A stretch of 64,000 bases of DNA from an uncultured Eubacteriales bacterium (GCA_900316205.1 ONBX01000009.1:1-64000), one strand, 5' to 3'. Positions 16,122 to 23,776 are shown, numbered from the stretch's first letter. Notes: a model not told the origin generated them from the letters alone. Program-made: numbers and translations.

Positions 16122-16874
16122 TCAGAAGAACAGGTCGTTTTCCCGCTCGCTCGGGCGGGAGGGCTCAAAGGGGGCGTTGATCTTTTCATAGGCAAGCAGG
16201 CTGGTGCAGCTCCAGTAGGGGAGGGCCCAGACGCCAACGGCGATGCCCAGGAAGGGGATCATGGACAAAAGCGCCCAGCCCAGAAAGCTCAGATCCAGCC
16301 GAAGAAGCGCCAGCCGCTGGCCCCGCATCCGCATCCGGCTCTCCCGCATACAGTCCAGCACCCCAAAGTCCGGGTGCAGGATCATCAGATAGCGGGCCAT
16401 GCGATAATTGTACAGCACCACAAAGCCGGGGATCAGAAAGGCCCAGAAGCCGATGGTCGTGAGCAGGCGGGTCAGCAGCTCCAGCAGCAGGACCCTGGCC
16501 CAGGTGGAAAAGCCGTCCAGCAGCATACCCGGCTCGGTCTCCTCCCCACGCAGCACGCGGAAAAAGATCAGCAGCAGCCCGAAGGAGACGATAGCCAGCA
16601 GATAGCTCAGCAGATCCGAGACAAGGGTCTCCGCCGTGGAGGGCTGGATCGAGGCGGCGATCCTGCTGGCGCCGTCCACATCGCCGCTCTGCAGCATGGC
16701 TGTCATCTGGTCCGAGAGGGACAGAAGCTGCTGGGTGGGCGGCATGGTCAGCCGGAGGCTCAGATAAGAAAACAGCAGCGCCATCAGAACGTAGATCAGA
16801 CTGGGGATCAGAAGCTGCTTTTTCTTTCTTCCCAGCAGATCGCGGGCCTGCAGCTTCAGAGAAGGGATATCCAT
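16122..16874 (-). CDS. DUF975-family integral membrane protein
   Basis: A 250-residue protein with about five to six helices. It starts with the amphipathic 'LKLQARDLLGRKKKQLLIP' typical of DUF975. It carries the family's central 'YNYRMARYLMILHPDFGVLDCMRESRMRMRGQR' segment and the following 'LSFLGWALLSMIPFLGIAVG' helix with the terminal 'LPYW' motif. The biochemical function is unknown; the family is common in Firmicutes membranes. The AAAGGAGG ribosome site is ten bases from the ATG. A probable promoter on the minus strand (TTGTCT, 17 bases, TATACT) lies around 16910-16940 and mirrors that of the divergent tRNA gene. Confidence 0.8.
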   Translation of the reverse strand: MDIPSLKLQARDLLGRKKKQLLIPSLIYVLMALLFSYLSLRLTMPPTQQLLSLSDQMTAMLQSGDVDGASRIAASIQPSTAETLVSDLLSYLLAIVSFGLLLIFFRVLRGEETEPGMLLDGFSTWARVLLLELLTRLLTTIGFWAFLIPGFVVLYNYRMARYLMILHPDFGVLDCMRESRMRMRGQRLALLRLDLSFLGWALLSMIPFLGIAVGVWALPYWSCTSLLAYEKINAPFEPSRPSERENDLFF

Positions 16875-16960
16875 AACAGCGGAGCCTCCTTTCCTCGTTT
16901 TTCGGAGAGAAGTATAGCACCGGGATCAAGGAAAGACAAGCAATTTTTGTGAAAAAAAGC

Positions 16961-16989
16961 TTGACAAGGGCGGATCCCGGTGCTATTAT
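16961..16989 (+). promoter_or_regulatory. Strong promoter of tRNA-Leu
   Basis: A consensus TTGACA (16961-16966), a 17-base spacer, and TATTAT (16984-16989) with a TGC extended -10. Its start region is 20 bases before the tRNA. It fits a stable-RNA promoter. Confidence 0.85.
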
Positions 16990-17008
16990 AGGCAAGCGTT
17001 CAAGAGAT

Positions 17009-17096
17009 GCGCGAGTGGTGGAATTGGTAGACTCGCTAGATTCAGGTTCTAGTGCTCACTCCGGGCGTGCGGGTTCAAGTCCCGCCTCGCGCACCA
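17009..17096 (+). tRNA. tRNA-Leu(CAG), CCA encoded
   Basis: An 88-base class II tRNA. The acceptor arms GCGCGAG / CTCGCGC pair perfectly, the anticodon stem CTAGA/TCTAG holds the loop TTCAGGT with anticodon CAG, and the T loop is GGTTCAAGTCC. The variable arm folds as GCTC-ACTCC-GGGC. A73 and CCA are encoded. Its 3' half is the integration site of the island that follows: bases 17039-17096 recur at 56084-56141. The tRNA remains intact because the island supplies the 3' half. Confidence 0.97.
17039..17096 (+). other. attL: 58-bp tRNA-Leu 3' segment at the left island boundary
   Basis: These bases, from the anticodon stem to the CCA, match 56084-56141 at 55 of 58 positions, with the last 31 bases identical. 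The integrase gene lies immediately inside. The three differences all fall in the variable-arm stem and preserve its pairing. Confidence 0.92.
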
Positions 17097-17099
17097 TAG

Positions 17100-17134
17100 A
17101 AAAAGCCCTAAATCGCAAGATTTAGGGCTTTTTC
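17100..17134 (+). terminator. Island-provided terminator downstream of tRNA-Leu
   Basis: AAAAAGCCCTAAATC / GATTTAGGGCTTTTT with a GCAA tetraloop lies four bases past the CCA. It replaces the host terminator, which is now displaced to 56143-56187. It can also terminate the leftward integrase transcript. Confidence 0.9.
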
Positions 17135-17183
17135 GTCACTTTTTGAGGAAGTTCCTCCGACGGTGGAGCGCCCAAAATCGCAG

Positions 17184-17205
17184 CATCCAACAAAACATCC
17201 AACAA
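17184..17205. repeat. Left pair of CATCCAACAA direct repeats (putative integrase arm sites)
   Basis: CATCCAACAA occurs at 17184-17193 and 17196-17205. An equivalent pair in the same orientation occurs near the right end (55934-55954). Paired short direct repeats inside both ends are what arm-type sites of tyrosine integrases look like; binding is inferred. Confidence 0.6.
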
Positions 17206-17255
17206 GGCTGTTTTCGGCATTGCCCGGAACGCTTGAAAACAGGCGCTTTTCCCGT

Positions 17256-18413
17256 TCACGCAAGCAGCTTGTCCATCGCCTCTGCGGTGTCTTTTTTGCC
17301 CTCCATCGACACATGGGTGTAGATGTCCAGGGTCGTAGACGCCTTTTCGTGGCCGAGGAATTCCTGCACCTGCTTGATCGTGTGACCGCTGTTGACCAGC
17401 ATACTGCCCGCGGTGTGGCGAAGATCGTGGAATCGGATCTTCGGCAGATCGTTCTTCTTCAAGAGCTTGGCGAAGCGATGGCTCACATAGTTCGGTTCGA
17501 ACACCGTGCCGTCTGCCCACTGGCAGATATGCTCGGCATCGGAGTAATTCCGCCCGGTGAGCTTCCGCTCTTCCTCCTGCCGGTCCCAGACCGTCTGCAG
17601 ATACGCCTTCAGCGCGCTCGGCATATACAGATCCCGCTTGCTCGCCCGGCTCTTGGTCTTCTCCATCTCTGTGATCGTGGAGAAGCGGACAACGGTGTTG
17701 CGGATATGGACGATGCCGTTTTCCATGTCCACATCCTTCCACCGAAGGCCCACCGCCTCCGAGCGGCGCAGACCGAGGAACAGGCCGAGGTAGACCGCAG
17801 GCTCGATGGGGTCGCCCTTGATAACTTCCAGCAGCTTCTTGGCCGTGTCGATCTCATAGGCGGTGCCTTCGAAGTGTTCCTCCTGATTGTCCTTCACGGT
17901 GATGTTCGCACAGGGGTTGTAGGTCAGCTCGCCCAGCGCCACGGCTTCCTTGAAGACGCCGTTGAGGATCACCAGATGCTTGCGGATGCTCTTTCTGGAC
18001 TGGCCCGCGTCCTCCTTGGTGCGGACATACTGGAGGATCACGCGCGGCGTCACTTCACCCAGAGTCAGCCTTTTCTTTTCAAAAAAGGGCTTGATATGGA
18101 GCTCATAGTTGCACCGATAAGCCTCATAGGTGTCCGGACGAAGCCGTTTCTTCTTCATGGCCATCCAGTCCTCGATCGCCGCGATCAGATCCTTGTCGGC
18201 TCCGTAGCTGTCCGACTTGGAAAGCGTGTCCAGCCACTCCGCCAGCATCCGATCCGCCTTCTGCTTGTTCGCGCGCGTTTCCCGCTGGTTCTTGCCTTGA
18301 ACCTTGATTTTTGTGGATTTTGATTTTTGTTTTAGATTGCCGTTGATATCCGGCACACGGACGGTCATCTGATAGATGCCGTTCTTTTCCTGTAAGCTCC
18401 CCGTTACTTTCAT
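17256..18413 (-). CDS. int: Site-specific tyrosine recombinase (island integrase)
   Basis: A 385-residue integrase. It has an N-terminal AP2-like arm-binding region (about 1-55), a core-binding SAM-like domain (about 70-165) and a catalytic domain (about 185-385). The catalytic set is complete: R216 in GLRRSE, K around 252-254, H329 and R332 in HDLRH, H355 in LGHE and nucleophile Y365 in IYTH. It recombines attP with the tRNA-Leu 3' end. Its ATG follows AGGAGG inside the end of the excisionase-like gene, with a four-base overlap, so the two are cotranscribed leftward toward attL. Confidence 0.95.
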   Translation of the reverse strand: MKVTGSLQEKNGIYQMTVRVPDINGNLKQKSKSTKIKVQGKNQRETRANKQKADRMLAEWLDTLSKSDSYGADKDLIAAIEDWMAMKKKRLRPDTYEAYRCNYELHIKPFFEKKRLTLGEVTPRVILQYVRTKEDAGQSRKSIRKHLVILNGVFKEAVALGELTYNPCANITVKDNQEEHFEGTAYEIDTAKKLLEVIKGDPIEPAVYLGLFLGLRRSEAVGLRWKDVDMENGIVHIRNTVVRFSTITEMEKTKSRASKRDLYMPSALKAYLQTVWDRQEEERKLTGRNYSDAEHICQWADGTVFEPNYVSHRFAKLLKKNDLPKIRFHDLRHTAGSMLVNSGHTIKQVQEFLGHEKASTTLDIYTHVSMEGKKDTAEAMDKLLA

Positions 18414-18640
18414 TGGATACCTCCTTCATGAAACGGGGGCCTATTTACTTCTCCCGTATTATAGCTTCTTTCCTTGACATAATCAAGGAGAGAAGTTTTC
18501 GGAATGCGAATGGCTTTTCCGACCTTGATCGAGCGGATCTCGCCGGAGCTGACCAGCTCGTAGGCCTTGGTACGCCCGATCCCGAGAGCGCTTCGCAAAT
18601 CGCTGATGGACATGATATCCGGGTATTGCGTAAATAACAT
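18410..18640 (-). CDS. xis: Excisionase-like MerR/HTH_17 DNA-binding protein
   Basis: A 76-residue protein with a winged-helix motif 'MSISDLRSALGIGRTKAYELVSSGEIRSIKVGKAIRIPK', the pattern of the helix_turn_helix_17 excisionase family. These small proteins bend DNA at attL/attR and direct the integrase toward excision, and often repress their own operon. Position directly upstream of int with a four-base overlap supports the role. GGAGG lies upstream of its ATG. The symbol is by analogy only. Confidence 0.85.
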   Translation of the reverse strand: MLFTQYPDIMSISDLRSALGIGRTKAYELVSSGEIRSIKVGKAIRIPKTSLLDYVKERSYNTGEVNRPPFHEGGIQ

Positions 18641-18684
18641 ATAGATAAGTTCCTCCTGTTCAAATTAAAAGTAAGATAGAGTGT

Positions 18685-18750
18685 GAAAAAAGCTGTACGT
18701 CCGTACAGGTGTACGACCGAGGCCGTACAGGCGTACATACGTACAGCTGT
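18685..18750 (-). terminator. GTAC-array hairpin, probable terminator of the helicase operon
   Basis: AGCTGTACGT (18691-18700) pairs with ACGTACAGCT (18739-18748), and on the minus strand the hairpin is followed by TTTTTT. Within it the self-complementary tetramer GTAC occurs six times, starting at 18695, 18703, 18711, 18725, 18733 and 18741. The spacing is 8-8-14-8-8 and symmetric about 18,720. It therefore may double as a protein-binding array in front of the xis-int operon. Confidence 0.65.
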
Positions 18751-18754
18751 TTTG

Positions 18755-20089
18755 TTAATCCACATCAATTATTTTGCTGCGATCGTCCGGGCGGATCAGG
18801 ATGCCGATCCCCTCAAAGCCGCGGACGCGCATATGACGTTCGTTTTGCAGATTGTTGGTCTCGCAGATGTTGTAGGCGTCGCCGTTCGTCTTGAGAAAAT
18901 GGCTCATGGTGTTGCAGGCCAGGGGCTTGAGCGCGTTGTCCTCACACCACAGGCAGTACACGGCGTACAAGTCTTTGGTGGAAACCGTATAATCCGCTTT
19001 CAGCCGGATATAGCCCTCCGAGACCAGAAACTCCACGAGGTTATTTCCCTCGGTGATCGCTTCCGCCATGTTCTCCCTGGCTTTGGGGCTGACCGTGAAC
19101 TCGTAATTCTGCGCGATCAGACGTTTCAGCCCTTCCAGCATCCAGAGGAAGATCCCTTCCTTTTCGGCGATCAGCTTCTCCGAGAGAAAGGGATCGTCGA
19201 TCCGATCCTTCTCTCGTCGTCTGGTGGTCAGAATGATCTGCCTGCGGAAGAAGCCGTCGCTGCGGTCGTACAAGGCTTTCAGCGATCCGTTGCCGAAGCC
19301 GAGAAAGCGGCAGTACAGCTCTCCCTGGTAGCTCTGCTGACTCTTCTTTTCCAGATCCAGCGGCAGCTCGGCAGTGATGATGGTCTTGATATAGTTCGTC
19401 TGAGGCAGGGCCTCCAGCTTCATATCGTCGTCCACCATCACCAGCACATGCTCCAGATCGGCGCGGGCAAAGCGGTTGGTCTCCACCTTTGTGAGATTGC
19501 CGTTCGCCATGCTGTCGCCGAAGATGGCGCGCATCACGACGCCGATCCGGCTCTTGCCCTCGCCGCCCTTTCCAACGATCATCAGCATCTTCTGCGCTTT
19601 GGTCGTGGGGATCAGGCAGTAGCCCATATACTCCTGCAGTGTGGGGACGTCCTCTTCGTCCAGCAGCTCGGACACAAACTGCAGCCAACGCGCAGGCTCG
19701 GGGGCGTCGGGATCATAGGCGACCGTCAGACGGTTCCGGCAGAAGACCTTCTCCTCCGTGAAGCGGCCGTCGAGGAACAGCGTCCCGTTGGCCATGTGAA
19801 TGCGATCCGTTTCTGCCGGGAAATCCCCGGCGAAGGCCTCCGCGCGCAGCACCTCCAGCAGGTTATCCAGCTTTCTGGCGATCTCGGTTCGCACGAAAGC
19901 CTTGAGCTTGTCGAAGATCAGCTTTTTCAGCTCGCGCTCGTCGGTGATCCGGCGCTCTACGGTAAAGAAACTGCCCTTGACGCAGACCATTGGATGCTCC
20001 CACAGGAATTCCTGACAGAACAGGATCTCGTTCATTTTCTTGCCGTCAAACCATTCCGGCAAATCTGTTGTTTCATTCATCTTTTTCAT
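18755..20089 (-). CDS. SF3/D5-type replicative helicase (phage-plasmid primase C-terminal family)
   Basis: A 444-residue ATPase. An alpha-helical D5-N-like region (about 15-150) precedes an SF3 helicase core. Walker A is GKGGEGKS (173-180), Walker B is 'VLVMVDDDM' (about 215-223), and a later basic motif 'DRSDGFFRRQIILTTRRR' may carry the arginine finger. Members unwind replication origins of phages, plasmids and P4-like elements and are usually fused to an AEP primase domain. Here no primase domain is present; priming would have to come from another protein, with the CHC2 and polymerase genes nearby as candidates. It suggests that the island replicates autonomously after excision. Confidence 0.85.
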   Translation of the reverse strand: MKKMNETTDLPEWFDGKKMNEILFCQEFLWEHPMVCVKGSFFTVERRITDERELKKLIFDKLKAFVRTEIARKLDNLLEVLRAEAFAGDFPAETDRIHMANGTLFLDGRFTEEKVFCRNRLTVAYDPDAPEPARWLQFVSELLDEEDVPTLQEYMGYCLIPTTKAQKMLMIVGKGGEGKSRIGVVMRAIFGDSMANGNLTKVETNRFARADLEHVLVMVDDDMKLEALPQTNYIKTIITAELPLDLEKKSQQSYQGELYCRFLGFGNGSLKALYDRSDGFFRRQIILTTRRREKDRIDDPFLSEKLIAEKEGIFLWMLEGLKRLIAQNYEFTVSPKARENMAEAITEGNNLVEFLVSEGYIRLKADYTVSTKDLYAVYCLWCEDNALKPLACNTMSHFLKTNGDAYNICETNNLQNERHMRVRGFEGIGILIRPDDRSKIIDVD

Positions 20090-20125
20090 TTTCTCCTCTT
20101 GTTTTCATTTTTGTTCAGGACGCAG

Positions 20126-20159
20126 ATAACGGGCCGGTCAAAACTGACCGGCCCGTTAT
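20126..20159 (-). other. Perfect hairpin at the relaxase/helicase junction
   Basis: ATAACGGGCCGGTCA and TGACCGGCCCGTTAT (15-base arms, AAAC loop) overlap the relaxase stop codon. The following minus-strand sequence has no U-tract, so it is more likely an mRNA-processing or attenuating structure than a full terminator. Confidence 0.55.
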
Positions 20160-21502
20160 CTTGCGTCTCTGTCGTGTTTCCTGCGGAGCTGCTTGCGCTG
20201 CAGCTCCGCGGCTTTTCGCTGTACCTCGACCTCGGCATCCCTCCGCCGCTCGGCGGCGATGATACCGTCGATCCGCTCCGACCCCAGGGCGCGCCTGACC
20301 CGATGCAGATCGGTCGCGTCTTCCAGGAGCTCGCTGTTTTTCGTCTGCTCTTTTTCGAACTTCTCCTTGAAATAATCCCGGTCCCGTTCTGCCTTGCTGA
20401 GACTTCTCTGCAGCTTCTCCAGCCTTTCCTTCAAATCCAGGATCGTGCGGTACAGACCGAGAAACTTCTCCTTGAGCTTCTGCACCAGCGGCATGATCTT
20501 GTGCTCCCGGTAGCTCTTTGCGCTTTCCAGCGCCCCGGCTTCCGGGATCAAGTCCTCGAAATAGCTGATGTTGTTCCGGGCAAAGGCCTCGGCATCCTGT
20601 ACAACGGGCACGATGTCGTCCAGCTTCTTTTCCGCCTTTTTCGTCTGCTGTTCGAGCTTCGTAAGGGCTTCCAGTTTCTGCAGCTCTTCCGTGCCGAGCT
20701 GATCCAGGGCTTCGATCGCTTCCAGCCTGGCCTCGGTGATCGCTTCCAGCCGCTGCTGCTCCTGTTTGACCTTGAACTCTGTGACGGACAGATGCTTGGC
20801 CGTGCTGCCTCGCTCACCGCGCTCGAAGTCCTCGAACCCGGCATCGCGCATGTGCTCGAAAAAACGATCCTGCAGCAGACTGTAGGACTTGACGATGTGC
20901 GACTTGCCGGTTTCGTCTGTGACCTTCTGCGAAGCCCATTTCTTGGAATGGCTGATCTGTCGGATGACCTCCTTGACCTTGCCTACCAGCTCCGGGTCTT
21001 TACATCGTTTGGAATAGCGGATCTCCTTGTCCACGACGGGCAGGGCCACCACATGCATATGGTAGTGATAGACCGGATGGCCGAGCTGATCGGTCAGCGC
21101 GGCGTTCAGCTCATCGGCGTGCATGACGGCGGAGAGGATGTTCTCCGCGCCGTACTCCTTCTGGGCGAAGCGGAAGACCTCTTCATAGAACGCGCGGGCG
21201 TAATCGTAGCCGCCGTGATCCTCGAAATAGGCCGTGTTTACGTCGAAGATCATCTCATCGAAGACTTTGGCGTCCTGCTTCAGACCGCGCAGAGAGACGG
21301 TGCCTTCTTCGATCAGCCTGTCCAGCGTACCGTTGTAGCTCAGCTCGCCGCAGCTTTTGAAATGGACATTCCGGGGCGTTTGGGAGAGATCGACGTTCAT
21401 GTTCTCATAGCTCTGGTTTTTGCGCTCAATATGGCGTTCCGCTTTTCCGATGCTTGCGCGGGTGTACTGAGCCACGCGGGCAACGGCATAGTTTTTCCCC
21501 AT
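20156..21502 (-). CDS. mobV: MobV-family relaxase (Pre/Mob)
   Basis: A 448-residue protein. The N-terminal ~200 residues show MobV motifs: H24-x-x-R27 in KAERHIER, 'NVDLSQTPRNVHF' (about 36-48), and the metal-binding HADE (128-131) followed by HYHMHVVALPV (H146, H148, H150). The canonical HxDExTPHxH motif is therefore stretched by a short insertion. The C-terminal half is a long Glu/Lys-rich coiled coil with two basic ends. MobV relaxases nick oriT and remain bound during mobilization by a helper conjugation system. AAGGAGGTGAGAAG precedes the ATG, and a repeat-rich candidate oriT lies just upstream. Confidence 0.9.
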   Translation of the reverse strand: MGKNYAVARVAQYTRASIGKAERHIERKNQSYENMNVDLSQTPRNVHFKSCGELSYNGTLDRLIEEGTVSLRGLKQDAKVFDEMIFDVNTAYFEDHGGYDYARAFYEEVFRFAQKEYGAENILSAVMHADELNAALTDQLGHPVYHYHMHVVALPVVDKEIRYSKRCKDPELVGKVKEVIRQISHSKKWASQKVTDETGKSHIVKSYSLLQDRFFEHMRDAGFEDFERGERGSTAKHLSVTEFKVKQEQQRLEAITEARLEAIEALDQLGTEELQKLEALTKLEQQTKKAEKKLDDIVPVVQDAEAFARNNISYFEDLIPEAGALESAKSYREHKIMPLVQKLKEKFLGLYRTILDLKERLEKLQRSLSKAERDRDYFKEKFEKEQTKNSELLEDATDLHRVRRALGSERIDGIIAAERRRDAEVEVQRKAAELQRKQLRRKHDRDAR

Positions 21503-21555
21503 CTTCTCACCTCCTTCCGTGACTGTTTACGGGGGTAGGACGCGTTCCACACCTT

Positions 21556-21613
21556 TTGTCAAAGTGTGTAACCCACTATGACACTTTCAGCCCTACAGCC
21601 TGCAAAGTGTCGT
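21556..21613. other. Candidate origin of transfer upstream of the relaxase
   Basis: AAAGTGT (21561-21567) and its complement ACACTTT (21581-21587) flank a 13-base loop, and AAAGTGTCGTG at 21603 repeats the arm. Small inverted repeats just upstream of a mobV gene are the usual oriT layout, and the AAAGTGTGT stretch resembles arms in MobV origins such as that of pMV158. The nick site is not determinable by eye. Confidence 0.45.
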
Positions 21614-21735
21614 GGGACAAGGGGACGCGGCTGCTTCCCCTGTACCCCTTCGCGGATCGCCGCTCCGTTCCGCATCGCCGATCCCGCTTTCAAATTGAAA
21701 GCGCCGCAAAACCGCGTGCTATCATTTTGAAAGCA

Positions 21736-22056
21736 TCAAAAGCTGTTGGCGAAATCCAGAATATCGGCGGGAAGCTCTTCCTCCGCCTCCACCGTGGATT
21801 CCGGACTTTCGCCCTCCGGAGACACAAAAAGCCGCCGGGCACGCAGCTCCCGGCAGATCTCTTCTGCCAGGGCTGGTGCATCCAGCGGCTTTTCGTTTGC
21901 CTCCTGCGCCATCAGCTTTCGCAGACCTTCGATCAGAAAGGCGTTCATAGAGAGCGTCTGCGACACGCTCTTTTCATGTAGCCATTCCCAGATCTTCCGG
22001 TCTGTGGGACGGTTGAGATCGAAGCGGAGAAGCAGAGTCTTCTCATGCTTTTTCAT
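21736..22056 (-). CDS. Small partition/DNA-binding partner of the ParM-like ATPase (ParR/StbB-like)
   Basis: A 106-residue protein encoded five bases downstream of the ParM-like gene. The N-terminal part 'LLLRFDLNRPTDRKIWEWLHEKS...SMNAFLIEGLRKLM' looks like a ribbon-helix-helix or ParR-type DNA-binding domain. The remainder is acidic and probably disordered (EGESPESTVEAEEELP). Pairing with an actin-like ATPase suggests a centromere-binding adaptor for segregation. The start is uncertain: an in-frame ATG at 22068 overlaps parM but sits one base from GGAGG, so ATG 22056 (MKKHEK) is preferred. Confidence 0.6.
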   Translation of the reverse strand: MKKHEKTLLLRFDLNRPTDRKIWEWLHEKSVSQTLSMNAFLIEGLRKLMAQEANEKPLDAPALAEEICRELRARRLFVSPEGESPESTVEAEEELPADILDFANSF

Positions 22057-22060
22057 TACA

Positions 22061-22984
22061 TCACACATCCCTCCGTTTCAGATTGTTCAGCGCCAGCAGC
22101 TCGTACCCCTTGGCCGTGGCGCAGATATCCTCGATATACCGCACCCGGCCGTCGCCGTCCCAGAAGTGCTTGAGAATACAGGCCCCGCCGCCCATGACCA
22201 TGAGGCGCATGATCTCCGGGTTGAACTCGTACTCCCGGAGCTTTGCGAGGATCGAGACGGCGTATTCCTCGGCGGCCTTGCGCATGACCGCCGTGTACCT
22301 CTCCGGCAGATCGGCGTTTCCCTTGCGCAGGAAGTCCTCGAAGCTGTCGTAGGGCAGGGAGAAGCCGCTGACCGCCAGCACCTCGTTGGACATGCGGATG
22401 ATGCACTGCTCCACGCCGAGCTTGTCCGTGTAGCAGCGGTTGACCATGGGCCTGCCGTCCTTGATGAGCATGGTGTTCAACGTGCCGTTGCCGATGTCCG
22501 CCAGCACGTTCAGCCCCTTGAAGTCGCCCAGGCGCTGCACGACCCCGGCGAAGCCCTGCGGGAAGACCTGCACATCGTCGATGCGGACGAGGTAATCCTG
22601 CCCGTGGTAGCGGAACTCGATCAGCTCGTTTCGCATGAGGTAATTCCGAAAGCTGTCCTTCTGCGTGCTGATCCACTGGATCGGCAGTCCTACGGCCAGC
22701 ACGGCCTCGCATTCCGTGATATGCCGGAATTCCAGTTCCTTGGCCAGAGCCGCGACCGTCAGGATGTAGTAGTCCTCGTCCTGGCTCTTGTCGCTGACAA
22801 AGCCCTTGTGTTCCTCTCCGACCACATAGTATTTGCCGCCGTAGTAGAGCGCGTCGTCGGTCATGGGCGGCTCTGTGTCGTAGGCGCGGACGCCCGAGCG
22901 AAAGACCACGTGCCGGCACTTTGTGTTGCCGAAGCCGTGGTCGATCCCGATGATTTCTTTTCCCTTGTAGTTGTAGTGTTCCAT
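22061..22984 (-). CDS. ParM/StbA-like actin-family ATPase
   Basis: A 307-residue actin-fold protein. It has phosphate-1 'IIGIDHGFGNTKC' (about 11-23), phosphate-2 'LADIGNGTLNTMLI' (near 160) and the adenosine motif 'LMVMGGGACIL' near 275. Plasmid ParM/Alp proteins polymerise into filaments that push DNA copies apart via ParR bound to parC. Presence in an integrative island implies a multicopy excised stage, or an unrelated regulatory use. ATG 22984 is chosen because GGAGG lies eight bases upstream; the longer frame from 23029 overlaps the preceding gene without an RBS. Confidence 0.85.
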   Translation of the reverse strand: MEHYNYKGKEIIGIDHGFGNTKCRHVVFRSGVRAYDTEPPMTDDALYYGGKYYVVGEEHKGFVSDKSQDEDYYILTVAALAKELEFRHITECEAVLAVGLPIQWISTQKDSFRNYLMRNELIEFRYHGQDYLVRIDDVQVFPQGFAGVVQRLGDFKGLNVLADIGNGTLNTMLIKDGRPMVNRCYTDKLGVEQCIIRMSNEVLAVSGFSLPYDSFEDFLRKGNADLPERYTAVMRKAAEEYAVSILAKLREYEFNPEIMRLMVMGGGACILKHFWDGDGRVRYIEDICATAKGYELLALNNLKRRDV

Positions 22985-23003
22985 AGATAAATCCTCCGTT
23001 TCT

Positions 23004-23594
23004 TTAATCTTCGTTTGCGATTTCTTCACGGCTCAGCCGGTGCAAGCGTTCTTCCAGCTGATCCATTTTCCCGTCGGTCATGAGCCGTTCCACGGTGCGG
23101 ATGCGATGCTCCAGCGTACCGGCCGCAAGCTCAGACGCCATGAAGTCGATGGGCTCCAGCATCTGACATGCCTCCACATACCGTTCGTCCGGGTCGATGG
23201 TTTCATCCCGCGGACGGTAGCGGCTCTTCCACCGAAGCAGCAGATTCAGATACTCGTCGAGCACCGTCTGGCACCGCAGCAGATCCGTGCGGAAGCGGTT
23301 CAAACTGCCGTCCGGCGGCGCGGTCGCGGGAACGTCCACACTGAAATCCGCAGCCAGCTTGCCGGCCGCCTCATAGGGACGCAGGTCGAACAGCCGCGCG
23401 GTCAGATCCACCACGCTGCCGCCCGCCCCGCAGCCGAAGCAGTAGAAGTAGTCCTCGTTCAGCTTCAGACTGGGCGTGTGGTCGTCGTGGAAGGGACAGC
23501 GCGCCATCCCGCTGTGATTGGCCTGCAGACCGTAGCGCTCCGCCGCCAGGGGGACCGGCACGGCCTCCTTGACGGCGTCAAAAATGTTTGCCAT
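23004..23594 (-). CDS. Stand-alone CHC2 zinc-finger primase-like protein
   Basis: A 196-residue protein with a DnaG-type CHC2 zinc finger at about 31-62: C33-P-F-H36 and C52-F-G-C55, with the family 'HDDHTPSLKLNEDYFYCFGCG' context. The rest is alpha-helical. It lacks the Toprim catalytic domain, so it cannot be a primase alone. The finger may recognise template for a separate polymerase. It begins the leftward operon CHC2-parM-parR-mobV-helicase after GAAAGGAGGTGAACCC. The two-barrel polymerase gene lies divergently 950 bases away, making a split primer-synthesis system conceivable. Confidence 0.85.
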   Translation of the reverse strand: MANIFDAVKEAVPVPLAAERYGLQANHSGMARCPFHDDHTPSLKLNEDYFYCFGCGAGGSVVDLTARLFDLRPYEAAGKLAADFSVDVPATAPPDGSLNRFRTDLLRCQTVLDEYLNLLLRWKSRYRPRDETIDPDERYVEACQMLEPIDFMASELAAGTLEHRIRTVERLMTDGKMDQLEERLHRLSREEIANED

Positions 23595-23621
23595 GGGTTC
23601 ACCTCCTTTCTCCGCCCTCGA

Positions 23622-23649
23622 AAAAGTGAGAGCAGTTATTTAAAAACAA
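23622..23649 (+). repeat. 28-bp direct repeat, left copy
   Basis: This AAAAGTGAGAGCAGTTATTT-type repeat is identical base for base to 24485-24512. The pair brackets the toxin-antitoxin cassette. This copy lies just upstream of the CHC2 gene's RBS. Confidence 0.85.
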
Positions 23650-23653
23650 AAAA

Positions 23654-23699
23654 GCCCGAAATCATCCTTCCTGACACGGACATACAGATGATTTCGGGC
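23654..23699 (-). terminator. Intrinsic terminator/attenuator in the leader of the leftward CHC2 operon
   Basis: GCCCGAAATCATC (23654-23666) pairs with GATGATTTCGGGC (23687-23699), and on the minus strand a run of T residues follows. No leftward gene lies upstream, so it either insulates the CHC2 operon from readthrough or acts as an attenuator in its leader. Confidence 0.75.
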
Positions 23700-23718
23700 C
23701 CTTACATAAAAAGAACTC

Positions 23719-23747
23719 TTGCACATATGATAAATTTGTGATAATAT
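23719..23747 (+). promoter_or_regulatory. Putative promoter of the toxin-antitoxin operon
   Basis: TTGCAC (23719-23724), a 17-base spacer and TAATAT (23742-23747) lie 30 bases before the antitoxin start. The AT-rich surroundings contain ATATGATAAA/TGATAATATT half-repeats that could serve antitoxin autoregulation. Confidence 0.55.
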
Positions 23748-23776
23748 TCTGATAGATCAAGCAAGGAGGGATCAAG

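Noticed and set aside
18683..21538. 951-codon open frame on the plus strand opposite the helicase and relaxase genes
   Set aside because: It is antisense to two genes with clear motifs and RBSs, its translation is low-complexity (Gly/Leu/Gln/His-rich), and it has no RBS. High GC creates such frames.
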